Shown here: positions 8,324 to 17,179 of the stretch, in pieces
Numbering within the stretch: the first letter of the stretch is position 1
Layout: the number at the start of each line of letters is the position of its first letter
NCBI GenBank assembly: GCA_025362975.1
Contig: JANYES010000021.1
Location: 62,001 to 126,000 of the forward strand
Direction: 5' to 3'
Source: Alphaproteobacteria bacterium
Lineage (GTDB): Bacteria; Pseudomonadota; Alphaproteobacteria; Rickettsiales; SXRF01
Length of the DNA: 64,000 nucleotides
Notes under the pieces: model-generated
Seen by the model: the letters and a program-made list of their open reading frames with translations, nothing else
Database searches by the model: none
Told to the model about the DNA's origin: nothing
Translations under genes and position numbers: made by a program

Positions 8324-9123
8324 CCACCCGCATCGAAACCGCCTTCGCCCGCTTAAAAACCGAAAACCGCGCCGCGCTCATCCCCTTCATCATGGGCGGC
8401 GACCCCAGCCTCGATACCACCGCCAAACTCCTCGCCGCATTACCCGCCGCCGGTGCCGACCTCATCGAAATCGGCATGCCGTTTTCCGACCCTATGGCCG
8501 ACGGCCCCGTCATCCAGCTCGCTGGCTGGCGCGCGCTAGACGCCGGTGCCAATGTCATAAAAATCATCGCCCTCGTCGCCGATTTCCGCAAGACCAACAC
8601 CGAAACCCCAATAATCCTGATGGGCTATTTCAACCCCGTTTACCGCTACGGCTGCGAAGCCTTCTGCAACGACGCCGTCAAAGCCGGTGTCGACGGCATC
8701 ATCCTCGTCGACCTCCCCCCGGAAGAAGAGCAGGAAATGCGCCCCTTCCTCGATTCCAGCGGCTTGAAACTCATTCGCCTCATCGCCCCCACCAGCGGCG
8801 ACGACCGCTTGGAACTTCTCTCCAAATCCGCCACTGGCTTCATCTACTATATCTCCATCACTGGCATCACCGGCGCTAAAACCGCGGATACCGGCTCGCT
8901 TTCCACCAAAGTCGCGCATTTGCGCCAGTTCAGCAAACTTCCGGTAGCCGTAGGTTTCGGCATTAAAACTGCGCAAGCAGTCGCCGACGTCGCCCCCATC
9001 GCCGACGCCATCGTCGTAGGTTCCGCACTAGTCGATGTGATCGCCAGGGAAAAAGACGCCGCAAGCGCCGTTAAAGCCGCGAGCGCCTTTGTTACGCAGC
9101 TGGCAGCAGGTCTGAGACGCTAA
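8320..9123 (+). CDS. trpA: Tryptophan synthase alpha chain
   Basis: 267 residues, standard. TrpA cleaves indole-3-glycerol phosphate to indole, which is passed to TrpB. The catalytic glutamate and aspartate lie in DLIEIGMPFSDPMADGP, and LMGYFNPVYRYG, LVDLPPEE, LIRLIAPTSGDDR and VAVGFGIKTAQ are family blocks. The start overlaps the upstream small membrane-protein gene by 4 bases. The 3' end overlaps the convergent glutamine-synthetase-like gene by 32 bases. Confidence 0.97.
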   Translation: MTTRIETAFARLKTENRAALIPFIMGGDPSLDTTAKLLAALPAAGADLIEIGMPFSDPMADGPVIQLAGWRALDAGANVIKIIALVADFRKTNTETPIILMGYFNPVYRYGCEAFCNDAVKAGVDGIILVDLPPEEEQEMRPFLDSSGLKLIRLIAPTSGDDRLELLSKSATGFIYYISITGITGAKTADTGSLSTKVAHLRQFSKLPVAVGFGIKTAQAVADVAPIADAIVVGSALVDVIAREKDAASAVKAASAFVTQLAAGLRR

Positions 9124-9949
9124 AATAATCTTTGAATAACGGTGAGGTTTTCAACAGCGCCTGCGCTTCCTCGCGTGTCGCCAGAATCGGCGGCAGCTTA
9201 TACATCGGCAGCGTCGCGTCACCAAAAATCTGCGGACCGGGATCGCACTGATTGTGCAACCCGTAATGCATCGCTGCCAGCACTACCGCCATCACCTTCG
9301 CCACATCCGCATCCGCCCCCGCCACGCGGTGCTCGATGCGTTTGTTATTATGCTCCGTATCCGGCAGGCGAATCGCCGTCGTTCGATTATTCGCGCCCCA
9401 ACTCACGGTTTTCGGCGCATTCGTCTTTGATAAAAACCGCGCATACGAGTTCGTCATCGGCGCAAACACCGCCATGCATGGGTTCATCCACGCAAGCAGG
9501 CCGCCAATGCTGAACTGCAATTGCGGGCTCATTACGTCATTATCCTTGAAAAAAATATTCTTGCCCGCCGCATTCATCAAATGCACATGGATGTGCAACC
9601 CACTGCCCGGCTGGTCCGCATAGGGCTTCGCTGAAAAATCCGCCACCATCCGGTGCGAGGCTGCCACATGAGTAATGATTTCCTGCGCGTGCGCCGTATC
9701 TGCCGCCGTCTTCAACGCATCGGCAGGGCGCAGCGACAGCTCGAATTGCTCGTGCCCGTCTTCCTTAACCGTATTGTAAATTGCAATCGCTTTCGCTTCG
9801 CTGGCCTCGCGCACATCCTGCCAGAACGCGTCCATCGACGCATGGGCATCCGCGCCGGTGAGGTAAAACTCAATTTCCGACGCGGTTACCGGTCTCAGTT
9901 GAAAATCATCCGAAAGCTTTTTGAGCTGCCGTGCAATCAGCTCACTCAT
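9092..9949 (-). CDS. Short glutamine synthetase family protein (catalytic domain only)
   Basis: 285 residues from ATG 9949, which overlaps the trxA stop (TAATG), so it is probably cotranscribed downstream of trxA. It carries the GS catalytic-barrel motifs: ASEIEFYL (E-x-E metal ligands), GHEQFELSL, GSGLHIHVHL, NSYARFL, WGANNRTTAIRLP and RIEHRVAGADA. Normal GS and gamma-glutamylpolyamine synthetases have about 440 residues with an N-terminal beta-grasp domain. That domain is missing here. In GS the active site forms between the N-domain of one subunit and the barrel of the next, so classical GS activity is doubtful. A gamma-glutamyl ligase on another substrate, or a remnant gene, are alternatives. 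Confidence 0.8.
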   Translation of the reverse strand: MSELIARQLKKLSDDFQLRPVTASEIEFYLTGADAHASMDAFWQDVREASEAKAIAIYNTVKEDGHEQFELSLRPADALKTAADTAHAQEIITHVAASHRMVADFSAKPYADQPGSGLHIHVHLMNAAGKNIFFKDNDVMSPQLQFSIGGLLAWMNPCMAVFAPMTNSYARFLSKTNAPKTVSWGANNRTTAIRLPDTEHNNKRIEHRVAGADADVAKVMAVVLAAMHYGLHNQCDPGPQIFGDATLPMYKLPPILATREEAQALLKTSPLFKDYFSVSDLLPAA

Positions 9950-10272
9950 TACGCCGCGAGGACGCCGTCGATCCACTCAACGAGTTTGCTTTTCGGTAAG
10001 CTACCAACCTTCGTCGAAACGGCCTGGCCGTTTTTGAAGATAATAAGGGTCGGGATGCCGCGGACGCCGTATTTCTGCGGGGTGCCCGGGTTTTTATCGA
10101 TGTTCACCTTAGCGATGGTGATTTTACCCTGGCGCTCATTGGCGATTTCATCGAGCACCGGCGAAATCTGGCGGCACGGGCCACACCATTCCGCCCAGAA
10201 ATCCACGAGGAACGTACCCTGAGCTTTAAGCACTTTTTCTTCAAATTCGCTGTCGTCGATATGTAAGGTCAT
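9949..10272 (-). CDS. trxA: Thioredoxin
   Basis: 107 residues with the canonical active site WAEWCGPC (residues about 26-33), the cis-proline region [11 protein letters not shown] and a C-terminal amphipathic helix. It reduces protein disulfides in the cytoplasm. It lies downstream of addA on the same strand, as in many alphaproteobacteria, and its stop overlaps the start of the GS-like gene. Confidence 0.97.
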   Translation of the reverse strand: MTLHIDDSEFEEKVLKAQGTFLVDFWAEWCGPCRQISPVLDEIANERQGKITIAKVNIDKNPGTPQKYGVRGIPTLIIFKNGQAVSTKVGSLPKSKLVEWIDGVLAA

Positions 10273-10301
10273 AAACTCCTCGTGTTTTAGCTGTTACACT
10301 A

Positions 10302-13300
10302 CTATATGTAGGCACTTAACAATGTTTCGTCAAGGAGTGAAATCGTGGCGTCGGACGTCCATAAAAGCGCGCATTTCACAATTTTTTGCGGGTAAATACG
10401 CTCCAGTAACAGCTTATAAAGCGCCATCTGCTTCATATAGCCGGAAGGAATATCAACGGTCGATTTAGGCGGTATCCGGTTGCTCTTATAGTCGATAATC
10501 CACACTGCCTCGTCCGATATATAGAGCCGATCAATCTGCCCGGCCACCGCCACAACTTCGCCCTTCAGCGGAACCTTCCCCGCCACAGGCACTTCGGTGA
10601 GCGCCTCCTTGGAAAACAGGAAACCATATTCCGGGCTATCGATGACCCGCACCGCTTCCGCGCAGGCTTCACTAATCACCTCAGGCGATACCCCATGCCG
10701 GTATTTATGCGACACCGCCGCAATCACCTGTTCGCGTTGCTGAATCGTTGCATCCGGCAAATATTGCAACAAATGGTGAATCAATTTCCCGCGCAAAAAT
10801 ACATTAGGATACTGGCTACTTACCGGCGACACCGCCGCCGGTTCATCCAGCATCAGCCGCGACGGCGTCAGCGGATGCGATGGCACCGGCTCAACGGGTG
10901 TTGCCGCGCGTAAAAACCCAAAATCCGCCACCACCGGCTTTTCAACCAGCGAAACTGTCCGCCCTTTCTGCCCATGCGGCACATCACCCACGCGCAGCCC
11001 CTGTCCGAATTCGGCCTCAAACGTCGCCGCAATCGGCGCCAGCCCGCCGCGCACAAGGTGATACCACGATTCTTCTGACAGCGCGTTGCGCCCGCTCGCC
11101 CCGCAGATATATAAGCGGTCCTCCGCCCGCGTCAGCGCCACATACAGCAACCGGCGATACTCCGCCAGCCGCAGTAGTTTCTGCTTTTCTTTCAGCTCTG
11201 CCGATGCCGAATCCAGCCGCTTAGAAGATGGCCAGAGCGGCAAAGCGCCTGCGCTTGCCTCATACCATAGGAGGGTATCCTTCGCCTGCGGCACATCCAC
11301 CGTATCCGGCAGGATAACAATCGGTGCCTGTAACCCCTTCGAGCCATGCACCGTCATAATCCGCACGCAATCGCGCGCCTGTTCCATATCGCGTTTGATT
11401 TCGCTGTCGCTCGAAAGCAACCAATGCAAAAACCCCTGCAACGACGGCGTGTGCGAGCGCTCATACAACAGTGCCTGTCCCAAAAACTCATCAATCGCCT
11501 CATGGTACTCATCCCCCATGCGCGCGATAATATGCTTTCGCCCCTGCAATGTTTCCAGCAAATAGGAATACAGCTCATAAGGTGCCGTAAAATCCGCCCG
11601 CGCGCGCATGGCGCTCAGCAACGCATACGCTTCGACGCACGGCTTATCTGCCGATTCGCGCAACCGCTCCCACAGCGTCTTTTTCCCCCGGTCCCACGCG
11701 AGCAAAAACAGCGCCTGTTCATCCACCACAAATAATGGGCTTTTCAGTACCGACGCCAGCGTCAAATCATCCTCCGGCAACAATAAACACTGCCCCAGCG
11801 CAATCAAATCCTGCACCGCCAGATTCTCCCCAAGCGCCATGCGGTCGTGCCCCGCCACCGCGATATTATTGCGCTTCAACGCCCGCACCAGCGCATCAAC
11901 AAGCCCCGTGCGCTTACGCACCAGAATCATGATATCGCCCTCGGTGCAAAGCTTCGCATCTTTCCATTTGCGAATCGTAGTCGCAATTTCGCGGGCAAGG
12001 CGCGTGCGCGACGACACAATCGTCTCGCCGCTTTCTTCAATCGGCGGCACCAATGGCCAGACTTCAACCATCCCCGCATGGGTTTTTGTCGGAATATGCT
12101 CCAGCGTACCGTCTCCGAACATCAGCCCGTTCCGCGCCGCATCCTGCGCAAACACGCTATCCACTGCCGTCAGGATTTCCACCGTCGAGCGGAACGAATG
12201 CAGCAGCTGAATCTTATGCAACGTCTTGGCCGCATCGCGTATTCGCGCCGAAAACACTTTTTCCTTATGCCCAAGCGCTGCCGGGTCCGCGCCTTGAAAG
12301 CTATAAATCGACTGTTTTTCATCGCCGACCACAAACAGCGCCCGGTCGTTTTCCTTAGCGCCATGGCCGTCAAAAAACTCCTGTGTCAGCGCTTCAATAA
12401 TATCCCACTGCTCCGGCGCGGTATCCTGCGCCTCATCCACCAGCATATGGTCAATCCCGCCATCGAGCTTATAGAGCACCCACGGCGCGATTCCCGGCTT
12501 CATCAACAATGTGCGCGCGGTCAGGATCAAATCATCGTAATCCATCAGCGCATGGTTGCTTTTCATCTTGTCATACAGCGCCAGCAATGCCTCGGCGATG
12601 TGCAATATATGCGTCGAGCGCTGCGCTGTTTCAATGGCGTTGCAGCGCTGCACAAATTCAAACATGCGATGCTGCTCTTCTTGCAGCGCATCAATATGTC
12701 CCTGTTCGGTTAGTGCTTTTTTCGTAAACAGCGTCTTGCGTTTGCTACCGTCGCCGGTGATGTGCACCTTGCGATAATTTTCCAGCGCCAGTGCGTTAGC
12801 GCACCCTTTCTCCAGAAATGCCGCTAACCCCTGCCCGGTATTCTGGTCGGATTTCCCATCGCTACTAAGCAAGCGCGCGCAAACTGCCCGCAATTGCATA
12901 ATCTGGCCTTCCGTGTAGATAAACATCTCCACCGCAAGGCTAGAAGGGGTACTCCCCACGGGTACCTTAAGCAGCTTCCACAATTCCGACTCCGCCTGCT
13001 TCAGCGCCTCAAAAGGCGCGAACAGCGCGCGGATGCGGCGCTTGTTACGGATAATCTCCGCCAGCAATTCCTGAAACGACGATTCGCTGAGCGCATGCGC
13101 CACCGCGTTTAAACTCTCGCGCAGTTTCGGGTCGTCGCTCTGGGCTTTGGCGAACAGGCGCAGGCGCGCCTCTTGTAGCATTTCCTGCTCGCTGCGTGAA
13201 TCCATCAGTGAAAAATGCGGACTGATTTCCGCTTCCACCGGAAACTGGCGCAATAACGACTGACAGAAGCTATGAATCGTCTGGATGCGCAATCCCTGCG

Positions 13301-13646
13301 GCGCTTCCAGCACACGCGCAAACAGGCTGCGGGCGAAAATGAGCTGCTGGCTGCTCACCGGTTTGCTGGTCAGTTGCGAAATCTGCTTTTGCAATTCCTC
13401 GTCTGAGGCCATCACCCATGCGCCTAATTTATGCTGGATTCGATTGGCCATTTCGCTGGCGGCGGCGTGGGTATAGGTCAGGCAAAGTACCCGGGAGGGG
13501 TTAACGCCATGCAGCAAAAGCGCCAGTACACGGTTGGTGAGCAAGCTGGTTTTCCCCGCGCCCGCATTGGCCGAAACAAACACCGATGCCGTAGGGTCAA
13601 AAGCATGCTCGGCGTTATAAGTGCTTGTATTATATTGATTTTGCAT
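10302..13646 (-). CDS. addA: Double-strand break repair helicase/nuclease AddA
   Basis: About 1114 residues from ATG 13646 (an in-frame ATG at 13691 would add 15). It is a UvrD/RecB-family helicase. Walker A is VSANAGAGKTSLLTNRVLALL near the start. The other helicase motifs include VLCLTYTHAAASEMANRI, HMLVDEAQDTAPEQWDIIEAL, FVVGDEKQSIYSFQGADP, MTVHGSKGLQAPIVILPD and LLYVALTRAEDRLYICG. The C-terminal RecB-type nuclease shows GQIDRLYISDEAVWIIDYKSN. It works with AddB to resect DNA ends for RecA. AddB is 0.5 kb away on the same strand, but an opposite-strand gene lies between them. Confidence 0.96.
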   Translation of the reverse strand: MQNQYNTSTYNAEHAFDPTASVFVSANAGAGKTSLLTNRVLALLLHGVNPSRVLCLTYTHAAASEMANRIQHKLGAWVMASDEELQKQISQLTSKPVSSQQLIFARSLFARVLEAPQGLRIQTIHSFCQSLLRQFPVEAEISPHFSLMDSRSEQEMLQEARLRLFAKAQSDDPKLRESLNAVAHALSESSFQELLAEIIRNKRRIRALFAPFEALKQAESELWKLLKVPVGSTPSSLAVEMFIYTEGQIMQLRAVCARLLSSDGKSDQNTGQGLAAFLEKGCANALALENYRKVHITGDGSKRKTLFTKKALTEQGHIDALQEEQHRMFEFVQRCNAIETAQRSTHILHIAEALLALYDKMKSNHALMDYDDLILTARTLLMKPGIAPWVLYKLDGGIDHMLVDEAQDTAPEQWDIIEALTQEFFDGHGAKENDRALFVVGDEKQSIYSFQGADPAALGHKEKVFSARIRDAAKTLHKIQLLHSFRSTVEILTAVDSVFAQDAARNGLMFGDGTLEHIPTKTHAGMVEVWPLVPPIEESGETIVSSRTRLAREIATTIRKWKDAKLCTEGDIMILVRKRTGLVDALVRALKRNNIAVAGHDRMALGENLAVQDLIALGQCLLLPEDDLTLASVLKSPLFVVDEQALFLLAWDRGKKTLWERLRESADKPCVEAYALLSAMRARADFTAPYELYSYLLETLQGRKHIIARMGDEYHEAIDEFLGQALLYERSHTPSLQGFLHWLLSSDSEIKRDMEQARDCVRIMTVHGSKGLQAPIVILPDTVDVPQAKDTLLWYEASAGALPLWPSSKRLDSASAELKEKQKLLRLAEYRRLLYVALTRAEDRLYICGASGRNALSEESWYHLVRGGLAPIAATFEAEFGQGLRVGDVPHGQKGRTVSLVEKPVVADFGFLRAATPVEPVPSHPLTPSRLMLDEPAAVSPVSSQYPNVFLRGKLIHHLLQYLPDATIQQREQVIAAVSHKYRHGVSPEVISEACAEAVRVIDSPEYGFLFSKEALTEVPVAGKVPLKGEVVAVAGQIDRLYISDEAVWIIDYKSNRIPPKSTVDIPSGYMKQMALYKLLLERIYPQKIVKCALLWTSDATISLLDETLLSAYI

Positions 13647-13716
13647 GTTACTTATTTTAGCGTTTGTCACAAAATTTTCATTAATTTTCAAGGATTATTA
13701 GGTTATACTGTCAGGT

Positions 13717-14145
13717 ATGGAAAAACGTACTGAAATTTTTACCGACAGCAAGGCACCGAACGTCGTGTTCATGCCGGGCATTTTTAATGAGACCATGCAG
13801 TTGCTGAGCGACGCGCACAAATATTTCTTCCTGTTCGGCGACGACGATCAGAAGCGCATCTCTCCAGACCTTAAAACGCTGTATTCCTGTGAGATGTCGC
13901 GTATCACGCTTCGCCTGTCGTCCATCATGGCGTGGATTATGGTGCAACGCGCCGTGTTTTCCCGCAAGATCGAACCAACCGAAGCCGCTGACCGCTACGG
14001 GCTGGATTTTAAAGATGTCTGCCTCGTCGACAACCGCATGCTGCACGGCGTGCTGCCCAGCTACGTCTGCTACCTGCTCGACCGTTCGCTGGAATTGTAC
14101 GAGCGCGTTTATCGCCTTGACGGGCAAATCAAGCCAGTTCACTAA
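13717..14145 (+). CDS. rcdA: RcdA-like DUF1465 protein (CtrA degradation adaptor homologue)
   Basis: 142 residues. The block LLSDAHKYFFLFG followed by EMSRITLRLSSIMAWIMVQRAV and IEPTEAADRYGL matches the DUF1465 family, to which Caulobacter RcdA belongs. RcdA is an adaptor in the ClpXP hierarchy that helps destroy the cell-cycle master regulator CtrA. The protein is somewhat shorter than Caulobacter RcdA, mainly at the C-terminus. It lies on the + strand between the minus-strand addB and addA and overlaps the addB end by 4 bases. DivK and PleD homologues elsewhere in the window make a CtrA-type network likely. Confidence 0.75.
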   Translation: MEKRTEIFTDSKAPNVVFMPGIFNETMQLLSDAHKYFFLFGDDDQKRISPDLKTLYSCEMSRITLRLSSIMAWIMVQRAVFSRKIEPTEAADRYGLDFKDVCLVDNRMLHGVLPSYVCYLLDRSLELYERVYRLDGQIKPVH

Positions 14146-17072
14146 ACATCCCCCCATTCAGCGCGCCGCGTTAAATGCGCGTAGTCGTTATATTGCTCGC
14201 TTTTCGCGCTGGTTGTTGTAGGCGGTGCATAGGCCGTGGCGGGGTTGTCAAACAGGCGAATAAGTTGTTCCAAACGCCCCCGCGCCATTTCGATATGTGC
14301 GATTTCCACTTCCTGCGTTTTGGCGGCTTCGCTTCGGCCCGATAGTTTCCAGTATTCGAGTTTGCTCACCGGCATCGGGCCTGCCAGCGGCGGTTCCAGT
14401 GTACCGTGGGCGACGATGAGCGCTTCGTTCAAAATCTGGTTTTTGCGGCCTTCTTCGATGTCTTTGGCGCTTGGCGCCGCGCCGGTTTTATAATCGGCGA
14501 TGACGAGCGTGCCGTCTTTTAGTTGCTCGATACGGTCGATTTTGGTGGTCAGCGTGAAGCCTTTTCCATCGACCTCAAAGTCCCACTGGCCCTTGATTTC
14601 CGCTAGAACCTTGGCGATACTGACGCGCCGCGAGCTTTCTGTTTCCGCGAGCCACACCGCCATCGCTTCAAATCGCGGCCACCAGAGGCTGGTTACGGCG
14701 GGATAAACCAGCATCGGCTCGAACGCCTCACGGCCGAAACGCAGCAATTCTTCATAAGTATTTTCCGGTAGTTCTGTGGAATATTTAAGCGTGAATTGCT
14801 CCAGCGCTTCATGTACGAGATTGCCGAAATCGGCGGCATCCGGGTCCTGGTCAAGCTCCGGCAGGCTGCGCAGTTTCAGGATATGGCGGGCATATACGCG
14901 GTACGGGTCGGCAATCCATTCGTCAATGGCGGTGACCTTGAGTTTGCGCGGTCGCGCGGCAAGCGGCGGCACCGGATGCGGGCGCGTAATGGCGGGCAGC
15001 GGATCGGCATGGGCGAGTTTGCGCTTGCCCTGCTCATACCATGCGCTGGCGTTCATGGATGCATAGAGCGCCGCATCTTGCCCCTTAACCAGCGTTTCAA
15101 GCCGCACCAGCCAGCGCGAGGGCACCGTCGGCGTGCCGTCAACTTTCTGCGAGCGCGACAGCAGCACATCGCCGCCGTTGCACAGCAGGTAAATATCATG
15201 CGCACTCTGGCCCACGGTGCGCGCGGCGGATGGCAGACCGAATTTCTCGCGCATCGGGCGGCTCATCCACGGGTCGATGGAAGGCGGTGTCGGCCATGTG
15301 CCTTCATTGAGGCCGCCGAGGATGACGTGGTCGAATTGCTGCAAACGCGATTCCATCGGGCTTAATATATGCAGGCGCGGATGCAGCCCGAAGCGCGGGT
15401 AATAGGTTTTTCCGGATAGCAGCACGCCCAGCAGCGCGGGATACGACACCGGGTCGATCTCGCTTAGGAGGTCCGCATGCTCGCGGATATCAGCGAGGAA
15501 TTCGACCATCGCGTTGCCGTCATCGCCGTTCCAGAGGCGCTGTGCGCCTTGGGTTTCGTCTGTGGTGGCAAGAAATTCGGAGCAAGCGATATGCGCGTCG
15601 ATCATCTGGCGGAAAGAAATTTTGCGCATGGCGAAGCATTCGAAAAGCGGCCGCAGATTGTTCTCCAACGCGCCCAGCAATTCCTTAAGACTGCCGTGGA
15701 ACGTGGCATCACACAAAGGTTTCAGCCCCGGTTCGCGGCGAAGCCCGCGCAGTAAATCGGTTTCGAGCAGCCGCGACAGCGCCCGGCACTGCGCGGTATC
15801 AAGCCCGGCAGCGGTCAGCGGATGGCGCAGGAGTGCCAGCAATTCAACCGGAGCGGCTTGCGCCGCCACCATATCGATCAGCAATTTCATGAACGACGCG
15901 GCAGGCGTCGCCGCCAGCGGATGCCCGGCCGAATCGTCGATTTCAACACCGAAACTCAGCATCTGCGCCGCTACCATGCGCGCCAGCGTGCGGTCGGGCG
16001 TCACCAGCGCTGCGGTTTCACCGGGCGTTTCCAGTGTATGGCGCAGCGCGATGGCAATCATGCGCGCTTCGTCGTGCAACGTGTCGGCGGTGAGTAATTT
16101 GATATGGCTCAGGCCCTCCGCCAGCGGCAGTTTTTCGCGCGACCAGCCGGACGTGGCCTCAGGAGATTGCAAAATAGCGCGCAGGGCAATAATGCGCGAA
16201 GACGCCGGTTCCACCTCACCCAGCGCATGAACACCGGCCCGCGTGGCCCCCATACTTTCAAGCAACTGCTTCATCCCAAATTGCGGATGGGTTTCGTTCA
16301 ACCCCTGCCATTCGCTTTCGCTCATATCAATATCCAACCCCGGCAGCACCACCCTACCCTGCGGCGATGCGGCGATGGCGCTCAAAAGCGCTGCGGTAGC
16401 GGGTGTCGAGCCGGTCGACCCGGCGGCGATGACGGGCATGTCGGGTGCCTGTTTCGTCCATGCTTTGGCGGTCGCGAGCAGGATGCGGTTGCGGTGGTCC
16501 ACGGGGTCGAGCACGCCTTCGCTTTCAAGAATTTTCGGCCATGCTTGCGAAATAATATCCAGAAACGCCAGTGTCTGCTGCCAGTGCACGGCCAGATCTT
16601 CGGGCACGAGCTTGTCCAAATGCTCGAAACTGATGCCGTACCGATTTGCATCGTCAACCAGCGTGGCCAGCTGGCGGGCGAGGCTCGTAGCTTGCTCAAT
16701 ATTGAACACCCGGCCAAAAAATGCCTCCGACTGGCGTTTTTTAAAATCCATGACCAGCTGGGTCAGCAAAAACTCCCGGCGTGTATCGGCGATGACCGGC
16801 GGCAGGTCGGCATTAACGTTTTCGTAAGGAATAGCCAGCATTTCCTCAATATCGCCCAGCGGTTGGATGCGCGGCAACAGCATCGGCTTGCCGCCCGAAA
16901 TCGTCAGGAACGCCTCACGCAGTGATCGACACGCCCGGCGGCTGGGAAGCAGGATGAGCGCGCGCGGCAGCGTGGCGGGGTCTGTGCCGCAAGTTTGCAA
17001 CACCCACGACGCCAAATGCTCAATAAAGGGCTTATCGGCTGGAATTGTATGCAGGTTAAGCCCAAAATTCAT
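14142..17072 (-). CDS. addB: Double-strand break repair protein AddB
   Basis: 976 residues. The N-terminus has an inactivated helicase-like ATP site (ALILLPSRRACRSLREAFL), as expected for alphaproteobacterial AddB. The C-terminal RecB-family nuclease shows KLKVTAIDEWIADPYRVYAR, FGNLVHEALEQF and DGTLVIADYKTGAAPSAKDIE with the catalytic D..K pair. Family blocks such as HILSPMESRLQQFDHVILGG and LNEGTWP are also visible. It partners AddA in DNA end processing. It is transcribed toward addA, but the rcdA homologue sits between the two in the opposite direction. Confidence 0.94.
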   Translation of the reverse strand: MNFGLNLHTIPADKPFIEHLASWVLQTCGTDPATLPRALILLPSRRACRSLREAFLTISGGKPMLLPRIQPLGDIEEMLAIPYENVNADLPPVIADTRREFLLTQLVMDFKKRQSEAFFGRVFNIEQATSLARQLATLVDDANRYGISFEHLDKLVPEDLAVHWQQTLAFLDIISQAWPKILESEGVLDPVDHRNRILLATAKAWTKQAPDMPVIAAGSTGSTPATAALLSAIAASPQGRVVLPGLDIDMSESEWQGLNETHPQFGMKQLLESMGATRAGVHALGEVEPASSRIIALRAILQSPEATSGWSREKLPLAEGLSHIKLLTADTLHDEARMIAIALRHTLETPGETAALVTPDRTLARMVAAQMLSFGVEIDDSAGHPLAATPAASFMKLLIDMVAAQAAPVELLALLRHPLTAAGLDTAQCRALSRLLETDLLRGLRREPGLKPLCDATFHGSLKELLGALENNLRPLFECFAMRKISFRQMIDAHIACSEFLATTDETQGAQRLWNGDDGNAMVEFLADIREHADLLSEIDPVSYPALLGVLLSGKTYYPRFGLHPRLHILSPMESRLQQFDHVILGGLNEGTWPTPPSIDPWMSRPMREKFGLPSAARTVGQSAHDIYLLCNGGDVLLSRSQKVDGTPTVPSRWLVRLETLVKGQDAALYASMNASAWYEQGKRKLAHADPLPAITRPHPVPPLAARPRKLKVTAIDEWIADPYRVYARHILKLRSLPELDQDPDAADFGNLVHEALEQFTLKYSTELPENTYEELLRFGREAFEPMLVYPAVTSLWWPRFEAMAVWLAETESSRRVSIAKVLAEIKGQWDFEVDGKGFTLTTKIDRIEQLKDGTLVIADYKTGAAPSAKDIEEGRKNQILNEALIVAHGTLEPPLAGPMPVSKLEYWKLSGRSEAAKTQEVEIAHIEMARGRLEQLIRLFDNPATAYAPPTTTSAKSEQYNDYAHLTRRAEWGDV

Positions 17073-17179
17073 AATATACTGGGATTCATGATATTTTAAT
17101 TTCTGGAATAGTATAAATGATGTGTGCCCAAAGCGCTTGAAAAGCCTTAAGGCAGACTTATATATCGTCTAGAGGAAAA

